A stretch of 64,000 nucleotides of DNA from Scolanthus callimorphus (GCA_033964015.1 CM066918.1:28417387-28481386); one strand, 5' to 3'; shown: positions 1 through 26,069, numbered from the stretch's first letter. Made by a program: numbers and translations. Notes: generated by a model not told the origin, from the letters alone.

Positions 1-60
1 CTTTCTGCCACAACGAAAAGCCAGTCTACTGCACTAGGCGAAACAGGGCAAGAACCTGAT
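1..60. repeat. Right arm of a dispersed palindromic element
   Basis: The stretch around 33-57 contains CTAGGCGAAACAGGGCAAGA. The same arm occurs near 13265-13289 and 24357-24376, where it is paired with its inverted partner. Here only the right arm is inside the window. It is probably a MITE; no coding content. Confidence 0.6.
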
Positions 61-1680
61 TGGCTGAGATGGCTCGACTGTGGCGGAACAGAAAAATAAT
101 CTAATCACGTTTTCAACGATTCTGGCCGTAAAGCAAGCACACAGAACGGCATTAAAAATAACGCCTGGCCTGGCTAAACTAGGACACGTGTAGCACGCAA
201 CATTGTAGCCGGAATTTCCCTTCATGTTCCCGGTTTAGAGGTGGGGGAAACTTTGTCGCGCGCAATAAATTTAGTCACTAGCCGGGACAAAGAAATGTTA
301 CTTTGCACGAATGGAGAATCATGTCCGAGTTTGGCTGCAACGGCTTAAACGATCACCTTGGACCTCCCCTAACAACAAAGGCACGATCGCCGCCACGGCT
401 AAAGCTGTGTTCACCTGAGTCACTCAAATGGTCGACTGAAAAAAAAAACAGACACTTCACTTTGACTACGATATGTAAACTGTCAGTACTTGCAAATGGG
501 CTAACATACTTCTCCAAGATGTTTTTCGCCTTCTAAGCTACTTTACACTTGCTATTTTGTTGCATTCATAATTCAAAACCCAAGTTTTCAAATTTTGTGC
601 AATATCTGTGAGTACACACTCAATTGACCAATCCCTGCAATTTAACAGTTAGGCGATGATTTGGTATTCAAACTAAATTTTCTATGCTCTAGCTAGAATA
701 TCCCGAAACTAAAGAAATCCCAATAATTTTGGAATATTGCAATAATTGGGGGCAAAGTTATAGGCAGCTTTAAGTTTTGTATTTTTAGAGACATTATATG
801 AGGCCCGGACAAAATATGTCTGACCTTCATACAGACACTATAGCATAAATCGGTCAATTTGAAAAATGTTTCAAACGAAGATCACATGGATAGAGCGGTT
901 TCCATATGACTGTCCTGGGTAATTACAAATTGCCCGGTAATTGGGATTGCTTCGGCTTGTGATTGGTTGAGGGCACAATAGTTGATCTTTGGATTAATCA
1001 CGTATTTAAAATTTCATCTGGTTTAGTGTTAATGGTTAATTGCTTCACCTATTTAGAAAGAACCAAAATAAACAAAGGAATAATAAATTAGTAAATAATA
1101 ATAATAATAATAATATAGATATAGCATTACACCGTAGTTTCAATGCTTTACATTTCAGTGCTTTTACATTAACGGATAACTCATCCTATAGAACCAGCTT
1201 TATAAACATGAGTGTGTATTAGCATTGTGAGTTCTGTGACACTGAGGTTGGGCAACTTCCGACGGTCCTCGTGGTTCTTTAACGTCCCTCTGGTTCCGGT
1301 TAGTGTAGTGTATGTGAGAAACAAATCTCATTTTTGGTTCCTCCAAATTGGCTAAGACTTTCTAAATATCTGAGGCAATTAATTGAACACCAATTTCGAA
1401 ATTTAGTGCAAAAATGATAGCCAAATGTTGTTATAGAGATGTCTAAAGAGGAACAAGGGGGTCAACTGTAGCTGGGATATTATTTAAAATATTAATGCAA
1501 ATAAAGATTGAAATATGTTAAACTATTGCTAAATGAAACCTCCTACTGTCCTCCAAGTTTGATATCCTTCACACAAATATTATAAAAATTTATATCTACA
1601 GAAATTCCGCTTGGAATTTTCGTAGAGTCACCTTAAAACATGCAAAGAATTGTTTTCAAACGAGGTCAGCTAATGACAGC
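61..1680. other. Gene-free flank, no gene recognised
   Basis: No exon with a recognisable product or consistent splice phases was found on either strand. The stretch is AT-rich. It holds a short TAA microsatellite near 1095-1114, a decayed transposon arm near 890-930 (related to the elements at 9.6 and 13.6 kb), and near 1295-1320 a piece similar to the SINE at 22.74 kb. Short open frames here look like chance. Confidence 0.5.
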
Positions 1681-4008
1681 TTATCTTATTTTACCTCTTT
1701 CTTTTTGTCTTTCTAGAAGTCCTTGCCTGGAGCGAGTAGAATCTATAATTAAATATAAAGTACTAGTATCAGTTCCCTAAAAACTGTGCCGGTTTTGTTA
1801 CCATACCTGTGACAAAAAAAACTCTCTCCCCATTATTTCACTTACATGAATCTCTGGCACTTCTCAATGCTGCCATGTCATCTCTCCTCCTTTTGCCTGT
1901 AGCATTCTCCTTATGTGGACTTTGTAGAAAGTGGGACATCATAGAATATAACAGGGGACTAGAAACAAATTGGAAACAATGAGAAATTTTGAGCTTTCAA
2001 GCTCGTAAAAGTGGAATGAATTCAGTAGGGAGAAAATCAGTTGGATCTTCAGGGCCTGGAAAGGGAAGGCATATTTGAAATGTGTTTAATGAAATATCAA
2101 GGCCAAAGCTAGAAATCTTTGTCTGTGGGGGCAAGCCTTGGTCGGGCAAGCAGCTTTTCTCCACATGTTGACACTAAATATTTACTTCCCTTCCCAAATG
2201 CCCCCCACTAGCTATGGCGCTGAATATCCAGAGGCACTTGCGGGAGTCTTGTTGGTGAGCACTAAGTGGTGTCAGCTTTCGCAGGCTTAATATTTTGCCA
2301 ATAACATTTTTTTTAGAATTGTGGCTTATAAGATTGCATTAGACATACAATAGCTTTGCAGTGATTGCTCCTCACATTTTGATGTTCAGGGTAAAATAGA
2401 CCAATTCCTATTTTGATGATAGCTCCACTCACTCATAGCAAACAATAGGAAGTTTTCCCTACGGAATTCAAAATATCCAAGCAACAAACTTGAATATCGA
2501 AGATTTTTAAATAATTATTCAGCTTTTCAAGATAAAAATATAAAATCCAAATTGCATGCAACAACTTCTAACACCTCCCTGCAATCGGTGTCTTTTCCGC
2601 GCTCTTTGCCAAAGATAAAATTTGGCTTGTCCGACGTAGCAACAGTAACTAGGGTATAACAATGAATGCAGGATTGGTGAATTGCTACCATGTTATACAC
2701 ACATGTTATCAATTTTAAGCAACTGGACTTACGTTGATGCAGTGGCATGGTCTTCTGTAATATTGAGTTCTTCTGCAAGGAATCTTCTATCTATTGGATC
2801 TTTTGGCTGTCCACTCTCTATCAATTAAAATCATATTTTAACAAAAAACAGGTCAGTCAACAGGTTATTGGGTCGAACTCACACACCCTTCACAGGGACC
2901 TCAACCAAAGGACTATAAAAATCTGGATACCTTGAAATGGCAAAATTTCCTGCAATTCTCCCAGGAGAAATACAGTTAATGCATGGCACTCGTCTTAAAT
3001 TTTTCCCACGTTATATCCTTTATTTACCTGTTTGAAGTACCGATAGGGTGTACTTGTATTTGTTAAATTCCAGATATTCTCTGATAAGCTCATTAATAAG
3101 CATGTTCTCATTGGACAGGGCAGGTCTGGGTTCTGTCTGGTAAAGGAGAGAAACTGTAATTAAAAATTTTGATTGCAGATAATAGCAAATAATGAGTTAC
3201 TGTGAAAATCTTGATTCTGCTACAAACCTACAATGTAGGTTCCCTGTGATAGCAAAGTTCTCTATACACTGTACCTACGTAGCCGGCGTTTGTCAGTGTT
3301 TTAAAGGCGAAAATACCTGGATTTTGTTGTTCGAGGCGCCATCTTGGATTTCTGTACGCACGGCATCACAGAAGACAGAAGACGTCACAGAATGTCATGA
3401 ACAGCAGTCACACAACTCGACTGCATTTCTTGCGTACTTTTTTGTTCATGACATTCTGTGACGTCATCTGTGTATCTATTACAGTACACATGCACGCAAA
3501 ACGAGAACTATTTGTTAATGAGTTATCTCCAGCGCGTTGACGAGTTGAAGCATTGCTATAACTAAAATCTAAGAATTATAGAAACTGCAGAGGGCATTAA
3601 AGTATTGTTGTTGTTGTTTGTTGGGGTTTGTTGTATTCTGCAGTCTAGCCGTAGATAAATATAGTGGAGGCTTACCTGATCATCAAGTGCGCTAAATACT
3701 TCGGCTCTGATGCGTGCACGAATTTGCCCCAATATTCCACGATTATCTAGAGTTTCTTTCAGAACTGCAAACCGGAAAATAGACTTAGAAAGGGCTTGTA
3801 AAAATTGTTGAACTTGATTGGCAAAACCAAAGCGACTCGAGAAATAAACAAATACTTTATATGAATTATTGCCAGTCCTGTATGGTATCCTGTATGCAAA
3901 ATAACATGCAAAGTATAGCTAGTATTTTCCTTATCAAAATAGGTAACTTTTCTATGAAGATCAAAGAAAAATCCCACCTTCTTTGAGATCTTCCGTGGAG
4001 GTCGCCAT
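1681..4008 (-). CDS. CEP20: CEP20 / FOPNL (FOR20) centrosomal-basal body protein
   Basis: CEP20 is a small centrosome, centriolar-satellite and basal-body protein needed for cilium assembly, related to FGFR1OP (FOP). Six minus-strand exons were assembled by eye: 4008-3978, 3764-3676, 3136-3028, 2817-2733, 1958-1846 and 1742-1681. They total 489 nt, or 162 residues plus a TAA stop; the human protein has 174. Every junction is GT-AG and every phase matches. Family landmarks are IRARIRAEVFSALDD (residues about 25-39), the LisH-type stretch ENMLINELIREYLEFNKYKY (about 50-69), ESGQP (77-81) and PLLYSMMSHFL (about 106-116). The tail is basic (KRRRDDM). The start ATG opens MATSTEDLKE, close to the vertebrate N terminus. 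Intron 4 carries a MITE-like insertion. The gene lies head to head with the LRR gene at 4261. The last exon could be longer, because a GTAAAA follows the codons for QKER, but reading through reaches a stop after four more residues. Confidence 0.88.
2103..2222. mobile_element. Short MITE-like element in CEP20 intron 4
   Basis: The ends are GGCCAAAGCTAGAAA and ACTAGCTATGGC, and inside is a 'gggggcaagccttggtc' core. The same layout and core occur at 39561-39725 in fibrinogen gene B, and decayed relatives sit at about 32510-32600 and 50440-50530. It is non-coding. Confidence 0.6.
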
Positions 4009-4260
4009 TTTGAAATCTGGCGCCCAATGGCTATAACCGCTGATACGAGTGTTTGCGTCAGTACAGGGCGAGGAACGCCTGACTGTGATTGCGTATTTAG
4101 AAACGTCACGCGCACTGCTCTTTTCGTTCAAAGTTCATCCATTTTTAGGCGAATTTCGCTTTTGAATCATGCTAAGAAGATCTCGATGATGTAGGAAGAA
4201 CTTTGAGGTAATGCGTTGTCGCTAGAGGTTGAATAATAGATATATTTGGGATTTGGAAAT
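4009..4260. promoter_or_regulatory. Bidirectional promoter between CEP20 and the LRR gene
   Basis: The two divergent start codons are 252 bp apart, so this interval must contain both 5' UTRs and core promoters. The sequence is GC-richer than its surroundings. It contains a CCAAT box (CCAATGG near 4024) and no obvious TATA box at a consistent distance from either start. Co-regulation is inferred from geometry only. Confidence 0.65.
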
Positions 4261-6627
4261 ATGGCGAAATTGGCTTCAACGGGTAGGATTTCTCTGGCAT
4301 ACCGAGAGTTGACGGAAATTCCTGTGGATTTTATTAGCAAGCACTCTAAAACCACGACGGAGCTGGATCTGAGTCATAACAACCTCTCGTATCCTTTGTA
4401 TGCGAAGCGTACCTTCCCATTGGCATTCTTGTGTTTTAAACATTCTCAGCTTTGAAATACAGTAAATATATGGGAAAATCTCCAAAGGGGGCATATGGCC
4501 GCCTCTCCCCTAATGTTTTGGGCTCAGATTAGGTTAGAGGGGGTCAAGATTTTTGGGCTTGAATGTGAGGGGGGTCAAAATTTTTGAGCCCAGGGTTTTG
4601 CAAAAATGCCCCCCCCCCTCCCCACAGTAATTAATGACCACTCCCTAAATGAATTTGCAATAAGAGGTCACATGACTCGGTCACCCTTAAAAGTGAGCAG
4701 CTTCACCCAAATGAAGGTCAGTAAAAAGCTGTATGCTTTAGTAAAAGCTCAAATTTCAGCAAGCTACAATGCAAACTGAAAATGGAATGGCACCAACGTT
4801 TCAACCCAGGCACATACAATGTGAAATATATAATTTATTATGATTTTCCTTGACAACATGGTTTAACAGTGATATGAGATTTCTGCATGAATTTGAGAAC
4901 CTAGCCTCCCTTGTGATTGACAACAACAGCTTGAGAAGTAATGTGAAGTTTCCCTATTTGGAGAAACTGGAAACTCTATGGGCAAACCACAACAACATCA
5001 CAAACCTGAGTGTTTTTATAGAAACTGTAGCTAAAAGCTTTCCAAACTTGAAATATTTCAGTATGATGCATAATCATGCTGCACCAAGTTACTTCAATGG
5101 GGGAACACTACTGCAGTATAAGGATTATAGGTGAGAGATATATTTACATGCAGGGCAATGGAAGGGGGGGGGGGGGGGGGGGGTAGAAACATTTTCAAAA
5201 GTGGGGGAGGGGGGGGACTTTAATATTATAGAATATCAACAACAACAACCAAAGGTTGAGATTTATGTTATACGCCGTGGAAAAATGGTGTTCCTGTAAT
5301 ATTATAGATTCCTGTAATATTATGGAAAAGCCTTTTGCTTCCTCTGGTATCACTCAGCCCTCAAAATCAAAGATGGCACTTGCAACTTTGAACTCTGGGA
5401 TTTTTCGCAATGAAAACAGCCTCCAACACCTGCTAGCCAGCTCTCCTGAAGGGTTATTGGATATGTTTGTTTTGTGATTTCAGGATTCCTGTGGTGTCTC
5501 CTTCCTCCCTCTATTCCCACTGGGGACCAGCAGTACATATATAAGATATCAACTCATTAACATACTCAGTTGGTTGAGAACGAGCGCCCGGAATGACGTC
5601 TATGGGAGACGTCATATTGGCGGTGGCCTGTGGTCTCATTCTGCTCTCCCTTAGACCTGGTGGTGCCTCTTGGCTTTCTTTTCCCCACCCTCCCTCCCAC
5701 AGGTCATTACCATTGCCATCTTTGGCTCCACCAGACCTCCTTTTTCATAACCTATATAGTACAATCTTATAATGTATTGGTGGTGGCCGTTGCTCTCATC
5801 GTGCTCACCCTTAGATCTGGTGGTTAGTCATTACAAACCATTGCCATCTTTGGCTCTGCCAGGCCTTTTCTCCCATATCTTATATAGAGTACAATGGGAC
5901 CAAGTGAGAATATATTACTATTTTTTGCAAGCCACAGGAATCCTAAGAAAAAAACATTTCCTAACAAACCCACGAGAGTTGGCTAATTAAAACCCTCTAG
6001 AAATCTAATGATATCAGCCTCTCTCCTAAAAAAGCACTAATAAAGGGGAGCTAAATAAAATTGGTTGCTACAAAGCAGATACCACTTTGTCAGTGTGATG
6101 TTAGAGTGTAACAATAGCTATTGTCTAAACCTTATTCCCAGGGCCTTTTTGGCCAACAAGGGTGCTAATTGTTTCCCAAGTTCAGTGAGTACCGAGCCCT
6201 CTCCTAAACTCAGGTGAAACCAATTGTTACCCTCCCCACAAAAACAGTAGCCCTACCCCCTGCTTAATAATGACCACTCCTTTATATTCATGTTCTAGGT
6301 ATTATGTAATTAGTCATCTTTCTGGCCTAATGGTTCTGGACGACACACCAATAACTGTAGAAGAACGAGAGGAGGCCAGGAAAGTGTATGGCAACAGGAG
6401 GTTCTCTGTCAGTAAAAGGAAGAAACTCCAAAAGAAAGATAAGGTATTCATTCAAGTGGTCATATTGAGCTGTTGCCTTTTTCCCCACCTACTAATTGCG
6501 CCCAACTCTGAAGTGTGATCAGGATTTTTTTTTGCAGGTACACATTTCAAATGTTACAGGGTTTGTCTTGGCATGTCTCACTTTGACGCATAAAACATCA
6601 GCGGTTTGCCATGAAATTAGCATGTAA
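4261..6627 (+). CDS. LRMDA: LRMDA-like leucine-rich repeat protein
   Basis: Four exons, 4261-4388, 4870-5130, 6299-6443 and 6538-6627, give 624 nt, or 207 residues plus TAA. All phases agree. The first junction uses a weak donor (TC/GTATCC), chosen because only it restores the LRR reading DLSHNNLSDMRFLHEFENL. LRR units run through residues about 30-110 (ELDLSHNNL, SLVIDNNSL, TLWANHNNI). They are followed by an LRR cap with FPNLKYFSMMHN, KDYRYYVISHL and LDDTPITVEEREEA (about 113-160). This order and the TxEEREEA end match LRMDA (C10orf11), a melanocyte-differentiation LRR protein whose biochemical role is poorly defined; human LRMDA is 198-226 residues. Exon 4 (VHISNVTGF to HEISM) is less certain and rests on a good acceptor (poly-T then GCAG) and phase. 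Intron 2 holds a poly-G tract (5164-5183) and a small internal duplication near 5640-5860. Confidence 0.72.
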
Positions 6628-6800
6628 CACAAAACCAACACATTCTGTGGTGGGTTTTCAGACACTGAACCAGACCATTCTGTGGTGGGTTTTCAGACAA
6701 TGAACCAGACAAAATCTAGAATTTTTATTACTAATACGATGTACTACAGTTTTTTTAAAGGCCCATCACCAACTCACAGCCTTTGCGGACTCTTATCCAA

Positions 6801-8450
6801 CGCCATAACTTAAGAATGACAACGAGTCAGGTTGATTCGCCACAACACTTTATTCTAACATGGCGGACACGAGGCCGAACCGTGAACAGGTTCTTGGTCG
6901 CGAGACCGCTGACCATCTAACAACTTACTGCGGGCTAATTAACAGAGCCATATAATACTATGGCGCAACCTCTTTTCCCTATCTTTCTATACAGAAACAT
7001 GAATGGAATGGGAAATGAAAAGATTACATGAGTCAGGTTATGAGGCAACTAAAGCTATACAATGTACTATTGTAGCTAGCAAAAATGTCAAATACAGAGT
7101 GGCAAACTGTGACTGTACAACTGTACATAAACGCTCTACATAACAGGCTATAGAAGGGTACACACTCCATCACTACAGTGAGTGGTTACCATGGATACAC
7201 AGAGGCAGGTGTACATACACGACTATTACACACAGGCATACATGGCACCGGCAGTACCATGTATGGGGGGGAGGGGGTGACCACTTTTTTTTCTCTTTCT
7301 CTCTTCCCCTATTTCTTCTCCTATACAACCACATCTACACTGAAACAGGCACTGGCAATAAAAAGGGTGTGTGAAAATCTATGGCATGAGCAAAAAAATA
7401 TAAATGGCAGAGCAGGAGGCGAAATTAAAAGTAGAATGAAAATAAGAAGGTCCAAAGTTCATCCGAACAAAATAAATAATATTTTCATCTGCACAAAATA
7501 ATTATGTTCATCAGAAGAGTGCAAGTTGACAATGGGCTGGTGCAGGGCTTGTTGCTATAGTGACAGTAGCAGATCTTGTCGCTTGTCCTTGATTTCCCAA
7601 AGCCGTGTCTCGCAATGAAGACAAGTATTAACTAAATGTCGGCAGATTTCACAAATCCTGGCAAAAATGCAGCTTCGTTTGCACAGGTCACAGAACTTGT
7701 CTTGCCAAAGGAACGTTAATACATGCAACGAAATATCAAATACAATGACCGCAGTTTTCCCTGATCTCGGTTATCCAAGGGAATGTTTTACTCGCAAACA
7801 AAATAAATGCGAAGACAGCAGCGTTCACATCTGATTCCAACAACGTTCAAACAAAATAAATGCAAAGACAGCAGCGTTCACATCTGGTTCCAACAAAGTT
7901 CCAGCAAAATAAATGCAAAGACAGCAGCGTTCACATATTGTTTCCAACAAAGTTCCAACAAAATAAATGTGTAACGACAGCAGTGTTCACCAACAGCGGC
8001 TTCGCGTGCCTCAGGTCGTAGATCTTGTTTTCCACAGTCGTTTACATGCTTACAACAAAAATAACAGAATGAAAATAAATGCTTGGGACACGGCACGGGC
8101 TCCTTTGCCCTGCCACGTGTTGAGAAAGGCTGCTTCCACCGCCGGAAAGTACACCGGGCGCGAATCGTTCAAAACCGTCTTCATTGTCACATGTAGCTCC
8201 ATGAATCCTTCTCCTTTGGAAGGCCGGGAGATCAGCATTCTTCCAATCCCGCCGCTGGCCACCACGCCATAACTTAAGAATGACAACGAGTCAGGTTGAT
8301 TCGCCACAACACTTTATTCCAACATCAGCAACATGGCGGACACGAGGCCGAACCGTGAACAACCGTGAACAGGTTCTTGGTCGCGAGACCGCTGACCATC
8401 TAACAACTTACTGCGGGCTAATTAACAGAGCCATATAATACTATGGCGCA
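6801..8450 (-). mobile_element. Non-autonomous LTR retrotransposon (TRIM-like)
   Basis: Two direct repeats of about 170-187 bp (6801-6967 and 8264-8450) bound a 1.3-kb non-coding core. Read on the minus strand, each repeat starts near TTGCGCCATAG and ends near GTTATGGCG, and carries AATAAAG. Directly after the 5' repeat is TGGTGGCCAGCGGCGGG, a primer-binding-site-like TGG start. Directly before the 3' repeat is a purine run, AAAGATAGGGAAAAGAGG, a polypurine tract. No gag or pol coding was seen, so it would have to be mobilised in trans. The repeats differ by two small insertions, so it is not brand new. A clear target-site duplication was not found. Confidence 0.7.
7798..7990. repeat. Tandem repeat of about 59 bp inside the TRIM-like element
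   Basis: Three to four imperfect copies of a unit containing 'gacagcagcgttcacat' and 'ttccaacaaagttcca'. They lie in the core between the two LTR-like repeats. Non-coding. Confidence 0.65.
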
Positions 8451-8535
8451 ATCAGAGCACCCGAAAAACAATGGATTAATTTGAAAACAAAAGAAAACGG
8501 GGTGCAAAGGCTTCCGGTTGGTGATGGGCCTTTAA

Positions 8536-10181
8536 TTGTATCCCACTGAACTATGGTTTTGCTATCCATTCAAACATCTAAACAGCCCTGCAGACAGCCT
8601 AGTCCCCTGGCATTCTTGGCAGGTTTCCTGTGGTTAAGTAGCAGAAATGATGTTACCTGGAACCCTCTCAACGGCCCTTGCGCTTCCTCATGGTTAATCT
8701 CTGAGCACAGGAACCCAGAATAATGCCAGGGACTAGGCACTGCCCTTCTGATAGATTTTAAAATCTCTCTGCAAAATCTTTTTTCTATTGCTGAGTGTAG
8801 GGGTGGATTTAGGGAGGGGCTGCTGCTAAGTGTAGGGGTGGAGTTAGGGAGGGCTTACCTGAAAATCTAATTAAAAGGTTGTAGTTTGAAGAATTTCTGA
8901 AAACTGCAGTACCACAAATAACACCTGATTTAGACTTAATTTTTTATACTTTATTATTTTCATCCCAGAAAGCGAAGACAACATAGAAGAACAAAATTTA
9001 GCTTAAACATAGTTAGTAGAGGGGGCTTAAAGAATGCCTGACGACCATCATGCAATACAGCTGTAAATGTGTTTATTACACTGTACAGCTACTGGAAATC
9101 TGTAGTTGATAGGAAAAAGGAACAAACAAATTAATGATACACTTATTGAAGTTAATTGCTGATGTAGTATGCTGTAGTAAAATTACAGGGACGTCAACCC
9201 CAGGACTTGAAATGGCAAAATTTTCTGCAATTCTCCTGGGATAAATAAAGTGAGTACTAAATGTATGGCAGTCGTCTTGAATTTTTTTCCCGGGGACGAA
9301 GAAAAAAAATATTGAGACCTACAAAACCGGGACAGTTGACGTTTCTGAAATTAAAGTGATAGTTTAACGAGGAAAGCCAAGGTGATATCTCCATGAAAAT
9401 ATCCATAAAAATATGAAGTAAAACAAAATTAATATCAGTTTGTTCAAATGATGATCGAGTTTCAAGATGCATTGGTCAATTATTTTAGGATCACAAATTA
9501 TTTGAAAAACTTTGTAAATAGTATTTAAAAATGTTTAATTCATACTAGAGAAAGATAAATTGACGTTTTTCAGGGAACCAAAGCAATAATTGGTGTACAT
9601 AGAGCAGATTTCCGATGACTGTTGAAAGGAAGTCAAACTTGCGTGACAGCATTTCTATTGGCCGAGATCAAAGTCTTTCGCCTTTCAGCCAATGAATTTG
9701 TAAAATAAATCAAAAGGCACCAGTGCTCACATCATGACTAAACGCCTAACTTTCTACACCTGACTGGTTTGTTGTTGAATGGCTTTCACTCCTGACTGGC
9801 TAGTGGTTTTGTATTTGTATTTAGTTTTCGATAGTCATCTGAAATCTGCTCTATAAAGATTATGTGCAGTAATTTATGTCATTTGCATAGCTTGCATTTA
9901 GTGCAAGGGGTAGCAAATGGTTGTTCGCAAAATCCAGATCTCAAAAAATTCTCAGGGATTCTCGAAATCTCAGATTTTTAGATAGCTGTCTTGCAATCTT
10001 GATTTCTAACAAATAACGGAGAATGTATGAGGAGAAATCTTTGACTGTCTCGATCTCAGCCTTGATCTTGCTGTCCAAAAATCTGTCATTCACCATTTGC
10101 CACCCTTAGTATGATTTAAGTATGATATGCTTCACCATTTTGATGGTGAGAAAAAAGGTTTTTACATAAAACACAGATGAT
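8536..10181. other. Gene-free interval between the LRR gene and WDR7
   Basis: No exon was recognised. It holds a short duplicated phrase ('gtgtaggggtgga') near 8796-8845 and the inverted-repeat element at 9599-9855. The rest is AT-rich and looks like ordinary intergenic DNA. Confidence 0.45.
9599..9855. mobile_element. MITE with AGAGCAGATTTC ends
   Basis: The left end 'atagagcagatttccgatga' pairs with the right end 'tcatctgaaatctgctctat', enclosing about 200 bp of non-coding DNA. It belongs to the same family as 13581-13817, and a decayed arm is seen near 890. Confidence 0.65.
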
Positions 10182-10447
10182 TTATTCCCTGCTAGCAGAG
10201 GTCTCTCAAGGCGAGAGAAAATTACTATGAGGGAAGACCTGCGAAAGCCGACACCACTTAGCGCTCATCAGAAGAGACTCCCACAAAGAAGTGTCTGTGC
10301 GCTCAAGACAAACATTCCATACTGATGACATACTTTGACCCAGACCTGGTCAAAATAATTACTCTTTGTGGGAGTCTCTAAATTCGACGAGCGCAAAGTA
10401 GTGTCGGCTTTTGCAGGCTAGGAAGACCTCTGCTGGCAGGGAAATAA
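10182..10447. mobile_element. MITE with TTATTCCCTGCTAGCAGAGG ends
   Basis: The ends TTATTCCCTGCTAGCAGAGG and CCTCTGCTGGCAGGGAAATAA are inverted copies. A second inner inverted pair surrounds 'gactcccacaaag' and 'ctttgtgggagtc'. Related fragments occur near 2240-2290 and 36030-36050. On the minus strand its end supplies AATAAA about 340 bp past the WDR7 stop, so it could provide that gene's poly(A) signal; this is only a suggestion. Confidence 0.7.
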
Positions 10448-10524
10448 TTTACAAACAATATGCAAGAAATTCTTTCAGATAATTATAATTCTATTAAATA
10501 TTATATAATAAACTAAAATAATCT

Positions 10525-24151
<13,627 letters not shown>

Positions 24152-24259
24152 CTGTCAATAAAAACAAAGTCCTTGAGAAGGTCGGGCATTACAGCCAAAT
24201 TCATTGCATCGCGACCCGCGATTTCGATTTGTTCGACATAACTGTTCAAACCTTCTTAG

Positions 24260-24388
24260 CCAATCAGATTCTTGCCCTGTCTCGCCTAGAGCAGTCGCCT
24301 GGCTTCCGTCGCGAATTTGTCTGATTTTCGTTAAGAGGGAAGCCATTTGAGTGCACTAGGCGAAACAGGGCAAGAATCCATGATTGGG
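24260..24388. repeat. Palindromic CTAGGCGAAACAGGGC element, complete
   Basis: The left arm 'caatcagattcttgccctgt' with CTCGCCTAG is inverted on the right as CTAGGCGAAACAGGGC with 'aagaatccatgattg'. The centre has 'gtcgcctggcttccgtcgcg'. It is the most complete of three copies in the window. Confidence 0.75.
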
Positions 24389-25372
24389 TCAGAAAGTTTG
24401 ACTGGCGGATAATATTAGCGAAAAATCAAAAATACCTTCGTGTCTTTGAAAACGTTGGCCTATATGCTGATTTTCGCTGCGCTTTTTGCTTTATGTTTGT
24501 TATTGAGTTTGTTGTGTGAGTGATATAAAAGAAAAGAAAACTGTAACTACATTTATAACATTCATCCATTATTCATAGGATGCTCATCCAATCTCTGCAC
24601 TGGAAAAACCTAAAAAAGCTTCACCTGAGAGACTATATGTTGTTTTAGTCCGGCTAGTTCTACGTGGGACAGGAATCATGCCTTCTGCGCATGCTTTCTG
24701 CAAAATGATTGGCGTTTTTTGTAAACACCCGAAAATTCTTTCATTTTCAATGCACATTCAATGTAATATAAGTACAAAAGTTAGAATATCATAAGTACTT
24801 TACAATATTTGTGTCTATGATATATATAGTACTTAATAAAAAAAGTACTTAAAAAAAACTTTAAGCAGAGCTGCAAATAAAGAAGATTGTTATTATTGAT
24901 ATCGTCAACGCTACGGTTTCAGCTGTAATTAATAACGACTTATCATAAAAGAAAAAGTGAAATGAAATGCAGTTTCTCCAAAAAACAAAGAGAGGTTCAA
25001 ATGAATCACAGGCCTCCTACTGATTTAAGACACTGCGACGAAGAATATTAGGCAAAAATATGCAATGATTCAGTCACACTAGAAAAGGGACTTTCATTTT
25101 CACACTCATAGCGCAGGGCTCACAGGAGCTGGAAAAACCGTGCAAAATGGAGCACTTGAAATCAAATCAAAAGTTCATTTTCCTTTGGTAACTGGTGATT
25201 GTCTTGTCTTCTTTTCTAGCTAGGGTTTAGAGCCTTTTTTGAGGGGGAAAATAAATTCGTTGCGTTATCTGTGACCGAACTACACTCATCACCACTAGTG
25301 TACAAAATCTGACAAAGGCTCGTTTTCAAGATTCTCGCTTAATTGGAAAACAAACTATACTTTTAGGACATT

Positions 25373-25590
25373 AGCTGTATTCACACTAGAGACGGAAAAC
25401 TCGTCTGAGACGAGTTTCTCGTCAGAAAAACTTCCTGTCTGATGTCAATTCTACTCAGAAACACTTAATTGTTATCTGTGTAAATTTTCTTCAAAAATTG
25501 TTTTCGCGTGATCACAGAAGAACAGGGAACCATATTCAAAGCAAGAAACTCGTCTTAGACGAGTTTTCCGTCTCTAGTGTGAATACAGCT
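25373..25590. mobile_element. MITE with AGCTGTATTCACACTAGAGA ends
   Basis: Inverted repeats of about 45 bp, AGCTGTATTCACACTAGAGA at the left and its complement at the right, include a small inner palindrome (ACTCGTCTGAGACGAGT). ATT flanks both sides. The same flank near 61600-61620 reads straight through ('gtcattatcctctcagaca') and serves as an empty site. Confidence 0.8.
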
Positions 25591-26069
25591 ATTATCCTCT
25601 CAGACATAGAGACCTAATGCAAATGAAATTTAAAAAAATAGATCCCCTTTTTCAATATATTTGAAATAGTCTAAAAGGGGGCTCCAAATTTAGAAAAAAT
25701 AGAATGGCTAGATAGCCAGCTGACTCGAAGAACCAATGTCCTGGTTCGATACGAACGATACGAACTCTGTACTATTTGATTTTCACGCTGTTTCTATGGC
25801 GCCTTCTTTGTCGGAAGGAACCTCAGGTTGCCTTGCCGTTCAGCAGGCATGTCAACAAGCCCTAAGGCCCGAATGAAGCTACGAGTATAGTATACGCACA
25901 CGCACAGAAACGACTAAAGCCAAGGAGAAATAGATTTTTCTTTCTCCAACTTTAATTTTGCGTATTGGCTTCTGTCTATCAAACCTTTTAAGACGTCGCA
26001 TGGATTTTTTCGGAAGTTTCATTTGTATGTAGATGTTCAGGTAAGCCTGTGGCCGCGTAGCACTAAGTT

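Larger units (their letters stand above)
6759..8531. mobile_element. TTAA-flanked MITE split by an LTR element
   Basis: Terminal inverted repeats of 28 bp with a 4-bp mismatch begin AGGCCCATCACCAAC and end GTTGGTGATGGGCCT. They are flanked by TTAA at 6755-6758 and 8532-8535, a piggyBac-like target duplication. Only about 40 bp of its own sequence remain on the left and 80 bp on the right. The middle is the direct-repeat element described separately, which therefore inserted later. Confidence 0.75.

Noticed and set aside
2527..2778. Alternative C-terminal exon of CEP20
   Set aside because: A GCAG acceptor near 2580 would give an unrelated tail. The exon at 1958-1846 instead gives the conserved PLLYSMMSHFL segment with matching phase.
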